Positions 1 to 5,227 of a stretch of 14,125 bases of DNA are shown piece by piece. The position numbers and the translations under genes were made by a program. Each line of letters opens with the position of its first letter. The first letter of the stretch is position 1. The notes beneath the pieces were generated by a model that saw only the letters and a list, made by a program, of their open reading frames with translations, was not told the DNA's origin and searched no databases. This DNA comes from Prado023 sp032123675 (GTDB taxonomy: Bacteria > Actinomycetota > Actinomycetes > S36-B12 > CAIYMF01), in contig JAQBEX010000145.1 of assembly GCA_032123675.1 (NCBI GenBank), forward strand, positions 1-14,125. The letters run 5' to 3'.

Positions 1-95
1 AGGATGGCCACCGGCACCATCAGGGCCTTGCCGACCCTCTGGAGCTGGCCGAACAGGCCGATCTTCTTCTTGGGGGGTGCCTTGGCAGTTGCCAT
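1..95 (-). CDS. PTS sugar transporter EIIC subunit, N-terminal fragment
   Basis: Only the first 31 codons and two bases lie in the window; the gene runs off the left edge. The start is ATG at 93-95, with GGAGG (complement of 102-106) six bases upstream. The peptide begins MATAKAPPKKKIGLFGQLQR and continues VGKALMVPVAI. A short basic, Pro/Ala-rich head followed by a GLFGQLQRVGKALMVPVA-like stretch is typical of the N-terminus of glucose/N-acetylglucosamine-family EIIC permeases, where it leads into the first membrane helix. Such proteins move a sugar across the membrane and phosphorylate it at the cost of phosphoenolpyruvate. The family is inferred from this short stretch, and the sugar cannot be named. 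It follows arc on the same strand after 84 bp. In relatives I would expect dop there, so this neighbour is unusual. Confidence 0.72.
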   Translation of the reverse strand, partial: MATAKAPPKKKIGLFGQLQRVGKALMVPVAI

Positions 96-101
96 GTGGA
101 G

Positions 102-106
102 CCTCC
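102..106 (-). promoter_or_regulatory. Ribosome binding site of the PTS EIIC gene
   Basis: On the minus strand GGAGG lies six bases before the ATG at 93-95. It fixes the start of this edge-truncated gene and suggests that it is translated from its own leader rather than coupled to arc. Confidence 0.65.
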
Positions 107-134
107 GATGAGTTTGGGCGGACTTACACGCTGA

Positions 135-140
135 AAACTA
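135..140 (-). promoter_or_regulatory. Possible -10 element (TAGTTT) for the PTS EIIC gene
   Basis: TAGTTT on the minus strand fits the actinobacterial TAnnnT -10 pattern. It would give a leader of roughly 30 bases carrying the GGAGG site. No -35 hexamer is recognisable at the usual distance, so this rests on one short motif in an 84-bp gap. Confidence 0.22.
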
Positions 141-179
141 CTCGCATCGGGCTTGGCTTGCGCGCCAGAACATGCACTT

Positions 180-1823
180 CTAGAGATACTGTCCGGTGTT
201 CGCGATCGTCTCGATCGATCGACCGGCCTCAGTACCCTGCTTGCCTGCGACCAGAGTCCGGATGAACACGATCCGTTCACCCTTCTTGCCGGAGATCCGA
301 GCCCAATCGTCCGGGTTGGTGGTGTTCGGCAGGTCCTCATTCTCGCGGAACTCGGCGACGCACGCGTTGAGCAGGTGAGCGACGCGGATCCCCTTCTGGC
401 CGGTGTCCAGGTACTCCTTGATCGCGTTCTTCTTCGCCCGCGCAACGATGTTCTCGAGCATGGCACCGGAGTTGAAGTCCTTGAAGTACAGGGTTTCCTT
501 GTCGCCGTTGGCGTACGTGACCTCCAGGAAGCGGTTCTCCTCGGACTCGATGTACATCCGCTCCACGGTGCGCCGGATCATCGCTTCGCAGGCGGCGTCG
601 GCGGACCCGCCGTGCTCAACCAGGTCGTCCGGATGCAGCGGGAGCTCGGGGGTCAGGTACTTGCTCAGGATGTCGCCGGCGGCCTGTGCATCCGGGCGCT
701 CGATCTTGATCTTCACGTCCTGGCGGCCCGGGCGCAGGATCGCCGGGTCGATCATGTCCTAGCGGTTGGACGCGCCGATGACGATCACGTTGGCCAGGCC
801 TTCGACGCCGTCGATCTCGGAGAGCAGCTGGGGCACGATCGTGTTCTCGACGTCGGAGCTGACCCCGGAGCCGCGGGTGCGGAACAACGAGTCCATCTCG
901 TCGAAGAAGACGATGACAGGTGTGCCCTCGCTCGCCTTCTCCCGGGCGCGCTGGAAGACCAGTCGGATGTGCCGCTCGGTCTCGCCGACGTACTTGTTGA
1001 GCAGCTCCGGGCCCTTGATGTTCAGGAAGTAGGAGCGGCCCGCCGATCGGCCCTCCCGCTCGGCGACCTTGCGGGCCAGGGAGGCGGCCACCGCCTTGGC
1101 GATCATGGTCTTGCCACACCCGGGTGGGCCGTAGAGCAGGATCCCCTTGGGAGCAGCCAGCTGGTGCTCCCGGAACAGCTCGGCGTGCACGTAGGGCAGC
1201 TCGACTGCGTCCCGGATCATCTCGATCTGGCCGGACAACCCTCCGATGTCCGTGTAGTCGACGTCGGGGATCTCCTCGAGGACGAGTTCCTCGACCTCGG
1301 ACTTGGGGATGCGTTCGTAGACGTAGGACGACCGGGGGTCCATCAGCAGCGAGTCGCCGGCCCGGATCGTCTCGCCGAGCAGGGACTGCGCCAGGCGCAC
1401 CACCCGCTCCTCGTCAGTGTGCCCGATGACCAGGGCTCGGTCGCCGCCCTCGAGCAGCTCCTTGAACATGACGATCTCGCCGATCCGTTCGTAGCCCATG
1501 CCGGCGATCACGTTCATCGCCTCGTTGACCATGACCTCCTGGCCCGGGACCAGGTCGCCCACACCGGGTGCGACGCTCACGCGCAGCTTGCGGCCCTGGG
1601 CGTGGATGTCCACGGTGCCGTCGTCGTTCGTTCCCAGGAACACGGCGAAGCCGCTCGGCGGCTCAGCGAGGCGGTCCACCTCCGCCTTGAGGGTCACGAT
1701 CTGGTCACGTGCATCGCGCAGGGTCTCAGCCAACCGACGGTTCGTGTCCGAGAGTCGGTCGAGGTCCGCCTGGAGGGCGCGGACGCGCCGGTCGACATCG
1801 GGGGGTACGGCCTGACCTGTCAT
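180..1823 (-). pseudogene. arc: Proteasomal AAA+ ATPase Arc/Mpa, interrupted by an in-frame amber codon
   Basis: Arc (Mpa in mycobacteria) is the hexameric AAA+ ring that recruits pupylated proteins, unfolds them and feeds them into the 20S proteasome. The start ATG (1821-1823) has a strong site, GGAGGTGA, upstream. Visible parts: N-terminal coiled coil about residues 10-52 (binds Pup in the family), OB region about 57-170, Walker A GPPGCGKT 232-239, Walker B VIVFFDEMD 303-311, sensor-1 VIGASNR 348-354. Codon 355 is TAG (759-761). The same frame then continues 192 more codons with DMIDPAILRPGR, the helical lid and a C-terminal GQYL (HbYX-like 20S docking tail). Total length would be 547 residues, close to Mtb Mpa from memory. 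As read, ribosomes would make a 354-residue product (759-1823) lacking RPGR, lid and docking tail; the remaining open part is 180-755. Gene identity is certain; whether it is truly broken is not. Confidence 0.93.
759..761 (-). other. Premature amber (TAG) codon inside arc
   Basis: The minus strand reads GCG TCC AAC CGC TAG GAC ATG ATC GAC CCG, that is ASNR-stop-DMIDP. Mycobacterial Mpa has ASNREDMIDP here as I recall it, so one G-to-T change (GAG to TAG), or C-to-T if the ancestor was CAG, explains it. No base is gained or lost. Confidence 0.95.
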
Positions 1824-1826
1824 GGC

Positions 1827-1834
1827 TCACCTCC
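1827..1834 (-). promoter_or_regulatory. Strong ribosome binding site of arc
   Basis: GGAGGTGA on the minus strand, with the GGAGG core six bases from the ATG at 1821-1823. It is a near-ideal match to the 16S rRNA 3' end and settles the arc start codon. Confidence 0.8.
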
Positions 1835-1850
1835 AGCGTTGGTCGACATG

Positions 1851-1856
1851 AGCCTA
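1851..1856 (-). promoter_or_regulatory. Possible -10 element (TAGGCT) of arc
   Basis: In the 118-bp gap between trmI and arc, TAGGCT on the minus strand fits TAnnnT. A start about seven bases downstream would give a leader of about 20 bases containing the strong ribosome binding site. It resembles TAGGGT before trmI and TAGGTT before the nuclease gene. No clear -35 box. Confidence 0.3.
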
Positions 1857-1941
1857 TACAGACCTCGACTGATCGCGCAGCAGGTCGCCGCCGCAGGTCG
1901 ACCCGTCGCGCGTGGATCCCGCACGGCGCAGCGGGTTGCCC

Positions 1942-2937
1942 TCAGGGCAGGTTCGGTCGGCGTGGCGGCGCGGCGGCGGGTTCGGCGGGCGTGGCGTCGG
2001 AGGACCCCGCAGACCCCGCGCCAGGCGCCGCCGACGCCGCCGATCCCGCGGCTGACCCCGGGCCCGTGTAGTCCGCGCCGTAGGCACCCTTGGCCGGGCG
2101 GCTGCGCTTGGCCGGCAGGACGGTTCCGGGCGCCAGGCGCCGGGTGGCCAGCAGGAATCCGGTGTGGCCGGTCATCCGGTGGTCGGGTCGGACCGCCAGT
2201 CCCTCGAGGTGCCACGTGCGCAGCATGAGCTCACTGGCCTGGGGCTCGATGAACCGGCCGTCCGCGCGCAGCGTCTCGGCCATCCGGGACAGCTGGGTCG
2301 TGGTCGCCAGGTAGACCACGAGGATCCCACCGGGCATCAGCGCGTCGGCCACTGCGTCCACGCATTCCCACGGAGCGAGCATGTCCAGCACGACCCGGTG
2401 CACGTCGGTCAGCGCGAGCCGCTCCTGCAGGTCGCCGACCTCGAGCACCCAGTTGTCCTGGGGGCCTCCGAGGAAGCGCGCCACGTTGCCGGCCGCGATC
2501 TCGGCGAAGTCCGCGCGGCGCTCGAACGACGTCACTCGACCGCTCGGCCCGACAGCGCGCAGCAGCGAACAGGTCAGCGCGCCCGATCCGACACCCGCCT
2601 CCACCACATGGGCCCCGGGGAAGATGTCGGCCAGGCCAACGATCGCGGCTGCGTCCTTCGGGTAGATCACCGTCGCCCCACGGGGCATCGACAGGACGAA
2701 GTCCCGCAGCAGGGGCCGCAGCACCAGGAACGGCACGCCGGCGAGCGTGGTGACGACGATGCCCTCCGGCTGGCCGATCAGGTCGTCATGGTCGATCTTG
2801 CCCTTGTGCGTGTGGAACTCCTTGCCGGGCACGAGCGGGAAGGTGTGGTGCCGGCCCTTCGGATCGGTCAGCTGGACCAGGTCCCCCGGTTGGAGGGGGC
2901 CATGCCGGTCAGCGCGCGCGATGGGCAGGTCAGTCAT
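1942..2937 (-). CDS. trmI: tRNA (adenine(58)-N1)-methyltransferase TrmI
   Basis: Makes 1-methyladenosine at position 58 in the T-loop of tRNA with S-adenosylmethionine as donor; actinobacterial enzymes of this family are tetramers (Rv2118c type). The protein has 331 residues. After an N-terminal beta domain (about 1-75), the class I methyltransferase fold shows the SAM-binding VVEAGVGSGAL at 111-121, an acidic strand-2 end FERR 138-141, and the family motif DMLAPW at 185-190. MVYL-like and TQLSR segments (207-218) also match the family. Residues from about 293 to the end are a Gly/Ala/Ser/Pro tail of low complexity that is not part of the catalytic fold. The ATG lies six bases after TAGGGT and lacks a good ribosome binding site, so the transcript may be leaderless. 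It lies upstream of arc on the same strand, 118 bp apart. Confidence 0.93.
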   Translation of the reverse strand: MTDLPIARADRHGPLQPGDLVQLTDPKGRHHTFPLVPGKEFHTHKGKIDHDDLIGQPEGIVVTTLAGVPFLVLRPLLRDFVLSMPRGATVIYPKDAAAIVGLADIFPGAHVVEAGVGSGALTCSLLRAVGPSGRVTSFERRADFAEIAAGNVARFLGGPQDNWVLEVGDLQERLALTDVHRVVLDMLAPWECVDAVADALMPGGILVVYLATTTQLSRMAETLRADGRFIEPQASELMLRTWHLEGLAVRPDHRMTGHTGFLLATRRLAPGTVLPAKRSRPAKGAYGADYTGPGSAAGSAASAAPGAGSAGSSDATPAEPAAAPPRRPNLP

Positions 2938-2943
2938 GGGCTG

Positions 2944-2949
2944 ACCCTA
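2944..2949 (-). promoter_or_regulatory. Probable -10 element (TAGGGT) giving a leaderless trmI transcript
   Basis: On the minus strand TAGGGT is followed by exactly six bases and the ATG at 2935-2937. This is the TAnnnT-N6/7-RTG layout of actinobacterial leaderless promoters. There is no recognisable -35 box; the upstream DNA is the 14-bp repeat array. Confidence 0.45.
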
Positions 2950-3044
2950 TGCGCCCTGCCAGGTCCGGCCCGCCAGGTCCGGCCCGCCAGGTCCGGCCCG
3001 CCGGATGCGTCCCGCCACGTGCGCCCCACCGGATGTCCCCTGCC
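2947..3044. repeat. Seven-unit 14-bp tandem repeat upstream of trmI
   Basis: Seven consecutive 14-bp units run without gaps: ctatgcgccctgcc, three identical copies of aggtccggcccgcc (2961-2974, 2975-2988, 2989-3002), then ggatgcgtcccgcc, acgtgcgccccacc and ggatgtcccctgcc. The shared end is cccgcc or a one-base variant. The array fills nearly all of the gap between the peptidase stop (3053) and the trmI start (2937), and its right-hand unit abuts the trmI -10 element. Fourteen is not a multiple of three, so this is not coding. Function unknown: replication slippage or repeated binding sites are both possible. Confidence 0.85.
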
Positions 3045-3052
3045 GGGATGGC

Positions 3053-4141
3053 TCACCCACGCAGGGCGCTCTCGATGTCCACGATGAGCAGCACCCCGTA
3101 GACCAGGCCCTGCCGATCGAGCACGAGTAGTTCCTCTCGTCCCCGCCTGGAGACCTCGGTGAGCAGATCGGTGCCGGACAGGTCCTGGCTGACGGCCGTG
3201 TCCGCGTCGATCGGTCGGGACACCGAGGACACCGACACCCATGGCCGGCGCTGCTCGGGCACCGCCGCGATGGCGTCCTGCTGGCCGATGCCGACGGGAG
3301 CCCCGGTCGCGTCGACCACAACCAGCGCTCCTGCCCCTGCGGCAGTCGCCCGCCGAATCGCCTCGGCCAGGGGCAGGTCCCGATCAACCGGGATGGCCCG
3401 CCGGGCGAGGCCGCCGGCGCTCAGCGTCCCTGCCCGGGAACGGAGCTCGACGGAGCGCAGCTGTGCCGAGGCGCCCGACCAGAGCATCGCGGCGACCAGG
3501 GCAGCGATGACGTAGACCAGCAGCTCCGGGCGGGATCCGATCAGCATCGACAGGATGAGCGGCGAGAGGAGGGTCAGGAGCGCCACCCCCCGGCCCACCC
3601 AGGCAGCGGCGAGGGTGCCGGTGCGCTCCGAGCCGGTGCCGGCCCAGATCAGGCAGCGCAGCACATTGCCGCCGTCCAGGGGGATGCCGGGCAGGGAGTT
3701 GTAGACCCCGATGAAGACGTTCGCCCATGTCAGCGCCCGGGCGACGGCGGCGGCTGCACTTGCGGGGTCGAGGACCTTGGTCGCCGCGAAGCAGACCCCC
3801 GCGACCGCAAAGGTCGTGATCGGGCCCGACGCGGCCACCACGGCCTCAGCCATCGGCGCCTGCCGGGTGCGCTCGTACTGGGTCACTCCCCCGAGCAGCT
3901 GCAGCACGACCTTGTGGACAGGGAAGCCAAGTGCCCGGGCGGAGAAGGCGTGAGCCAACTCGTGGGCCAGGGTCCCGAGGCTCAGAACGACGGCGAAGGC
4001 CAGGGCCAGGACCAGGGGGTTCCAATCCGGGTTGGCGCTGAATGCGGGGGTCCAGAGGTAGGCCAGCAGGACTACCCCGAGGATCCCACTGAGGGGAACC
4101 TCGACGGGGATCCCGGCGATCCGGGTCGTCGGGACGGCCAC
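3053..4141 (-). CDS. M50 site-2-protease-like membrane metallopeptidase with CBS-like C-terminus
   Basis: A polytopic membrane zinc protease that probably cuts substrates within or near the membrane (site-2 protease family, Rv2625c-like domain order). It has 362 residues. The zinc motif is HELAH at 60-64, within a hydrophobic helix (about 44-66). The third ligand lies in NSLPGIPLDGG, with N148 and D156. Further hydrophobic segments are at about 15-32, 98-122, 136-150 and 180-222. Residues about 248-360 look like a pair of diverged CBS motifs (LVVVDATGAPVG at 273-284; LLVLDRQGLVYGVLL at 338-352), which in relatives bind adenosine nucleotides. The start is GTG at 4139-4141, six bases after TACCAT; a nearby ATG at 4147-4149 is out of frame. 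Substrate unknown. It is divergent from the nuclease gene and upstream of trmI. Confidence 0.88.
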   Translation of the reverse strand: MAVPTTRIAGIPVEVPLSGILGVVLLAYLWTPAFSANPDWNPLVLALAFAVVLSLGTLAHELAHAFSARALGFPVHKVVLQLLGGVTQYERTRQAPMAEAVVAASGPITTFAVAGVCFAATKVLDPASAAAAVARALTWANVFIGVYNSLPGIPLDGGNVLRCLIWAGTGSERTGTLAAAWVGRGVALLTLLSPLILSMLIGSRPELLVYVIAALVAAMLWSGASAQLRSVELRSRAGTLSAGGLARRAIPVDRDLPLAEAIRRATAAGAGALVVVDATGAPVGIGQQDAIAAVPEQRRPWVSVSSVSRPIDADTAVSQDLSGTDLLTEVSRRGREELLVLDRQGLVYGVLLIVDIESALRG

Positions 4142-4147
4142 CCCACC

Positions 4148-4153
4148 ATGGTA
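4148..4153 (-). promoter_or_regulatory. Probable -10 element (TACCAT) giving a leaderless peptidase transcript
   Basis: TACCAT on the minus strand is followed by six bases and the GTG at 4139-4141. The spacing is the same as for trmI and the nuclease gene. It also explains why a GTG with no usefully spaced ribosome binding site can serve as start. Confidence 0.38.
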
Positions 4154-4201
4154 GGCCGGTTCGCACGGTGCTGAGGCCGATTCGGTCCGGGAGGCGCCCA
4201 G

Positions 4202-4228
4202 CCCAGGCAGCCCAAGCAGCCCAAGCAG
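4202..4228. repeat. Three-unit 9-bp tandem repeat in a divergent intergenic region
   Basis: cccaggcag, cccaagcag and cccaagcag follow one another directly; the last two are identical. They lie in the 174-bp gap between the divergent peptidase and nuclease genes. Role unknown. Confidence 0.7.
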
Positions 4229-4238
4229 GCCTGAGGCC

Positions 4239-4281
4239 GGGCAGGCCGATGTCCGTGGCAGGCCTGGGCAGGCCGATGTCC
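4239..4281. repeat. Pair of 16-bp direct repeats (gggcaggccgatgtcc)
   Basis: gggcaggccgatgtcc occurs at 4239-4254 and again, identical, at 4266-4281. Each copy is preceded by a caggcctg-type sequence, so a longer block appears to have been duplicated. The second copy ends 22 bases before the -10 of the nuclease gene, where a binding protein could act. Confidence 0.75.
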
Positions 4282-4288
4282 CAGTGAT

Positions 4289-4302
4289 GTCGGACCCCCG
4301 AC
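4289..4302. promoter_or_regulatory. Inverted repeat GTCGG-N4-CCGAC in the nuclease gene promoter
   Basis: GTCGG at 4289-4293 and CCGAC at 4298-4302 are perfect arms around ACCC. The element sits just upstream of TAGGTT at 4304-4309, between the expected -35 and -10 positions, where a bound repressor would block RNA polymerase. Operator function is inferred from position only. Confidence 0.3.
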
Positions 4303-4303
4303 G

Positions 4304-4309
4304 TAGGTT
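4304..4309 (+). promoter_or_regulatory. Probable -10 element (TAGGTT) giving a leaderless nuclease transcript
   Basis: TAGGTT lies six bases before the ATG at 4316-4318. The region lacks a proper ribosome binding site, which fits a leaderless start. No -35 consensus is visible 16-18 bases upstream. Confidence 0.42.
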
Positions 4310-4315
4310 GGGGTC

Positions 4316-5176
4316 ATGCCCGACCCGACCGATCTGTCCGATCGCCCAGCGCGCTCCCTGTCACCGTCGCGTGCCCTGGACTTCCAGTCCTGCCCCTTGC
4401 TCTACCGCTTCCGGGTCCTCGACCGGCTCCCGGAGCCGCCGAGCCCGGCCGCGGTGCGCGGCACCCTGGTCCACTCCGTCCTCGAGGCCCTCTACGACCT
4501 ACCGGCCCATCAACGCACCCTCGACGAGGCGATCGGCCTTGTGGCGCCACAGTGGGACGTGCTCATCGCCGAGCGTCCGGAGGTCGTCGGAATGCTCGCC
4601 GAGGCCGGGACCGATCCCTCCGAGTGGCTCCGGGGCGCTGGCGACCTGGTCGAGTCGTACTTCGCCATGGAGGACCCGACCCGCCTCGAACCGGCCGCCC
4701 GCGAGCTGAAGGTGCAGGCCGAGCTCCCCTCCGGGCTGGTGCTGCGCGGCTTCGTCGACCGGCTCGACCGGGCCCCCACGGGTCAGGTCCGAGTCGTGGA
4801 CTACAAGACGGGCAAGGCGCCCGGGGTTGGGTTCGAGGCGAAGGCCATGTTCCAGATGCGCTTCTACGCACTGGTCCTGTGGCGCATGCATGGCGAGTTG
4901 CCCACGGTCCTGCAACTGATGTACCTGTCCACGGGCGTCGTGCTGCGCTACGAACCCGACGAGAACGACCTGCTCGCCATGGAGCGCAAGATCGACGCGC
5001 TGTGGACGGCCATCGAACGGGCCATGCAGACCGGCGACTGGCGGGAGCGCAAGTCCGCACTGTGCGGCTGGTGCGCCCACCAGGCGCTGTGCCCGGCGTG
5101 GGGCGGGACTCCCCCGCCCTTGCCGGCGCGCGCAGGGGAGGCACCAGCCCCTGAGTCCGTCACCGCGGATTCCTGA
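4316..5176 (+). CDS. RecB-family PD-(D/E)XK exonuclease with Fe-S-type cysteines
   Basis: A stand-alone nuclease domain of the RecB/AddB/Cas4 type (Rv2119-like), probably acting in DNA repair or DNA end processing; its exact substrate is unknown. The protein has 286 residues. The catalytic set is readable: H53 in GTLVHSVLEALY, D148 in GFVDRLD, and D162 and K164 in VVDYKTGK, followed by the QMRFYALVLW motif (180-189), which carries the conserved Q. Four cysteines, C26 (SCPLLYRFR) plus C250, C253 and C259 (CGWCAHQALCP), match the split 4Fe-4S ligand set of AddB and Cas4 proteins. The last 25 or so residues are Pro/Ala-rich. The gene is single and divergent from the peptidase. It converges with the ABC permease gene, 51 bp away. 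No helicase or CRISPR genes are nearby, so a Cas4 role is not supported. Confidence 0.9.
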   Translation: MPDPTDLSDRPARSLSPSRALDFQSCPLLYRFRVLDRLPEPPSPAAVRGTLVHSVLEALYDLPAHQRTLDEAIGLVAPQWDVLIAERPEVVGMLAEAGTDPSEWLRGAGDLVESYFAMEDPTRLEPAARELKVQAELPSGLVLRGFVDRLDRAPTGQVRVVDYKTGKAPGVGFEAKAMFQMRFYALVLWRMHGELPTVLQLMYLSTGVVLRYEPDENDLLAMERKIDALWTAIERAMQTGDWRERKSALCGWCAHQALCPAWGGTPPPLPARAGEAPAPESVTADS

Positions 5177-5177
5177 G

Positions 5178-5192
5178 GGCGCCAGCAGCGCC
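5178..5192. terminator. Weak GC hairpin between convergent genes
   Basis: GGCGC-cagca-GCGCC forms a 5-bp stem with a 5-base loop, directly after the nuclease stop codon (5174-5176) and before the end of the convergent permease gene. It has no T-tract. It may help end transcription, but the stem is short. Confidence 0.25.
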
Positions 5193-5227
5193 TGCTTCAC
5201 AACGCCTGCGACGTCGGCTCCCGCTGA

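Noticed and set aside
20..466. A 148-codon minus-strand frame spanning the end of arc and the start of the PTS gene
   Set aside because: Arg/Ser-rich shadow in another frame with no ribosome binding site or family features.
180..1823. Explaining the break in arc as a frameshift
   Set aside because: Both halves are in the same frame with no missing or extra bases; only one codon is changed to TAG.
153..2228. A 691-codon plus-strand open frame opposite arc and the end of trmI
   Set aside because: It mirrors the strongly biased codons of arc and trmI, crosses an intergenic gap, and has no family features; the minus-strand proteins are clearly real.
4147..4149. ATG as start of the M50 peptidase
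   Set aside because: It is not in frame with the peptidase; the GTG at 4139-4141 is.
4316..5176. Cas4 or an isolated CRISPR component
   Set aside because: The nuclease has the Cas4/AddB-like cysteine pattern, but no CRISPR repeats or other cas genes are present and the neighbourhood matches the housekeeping Rv2119 context.
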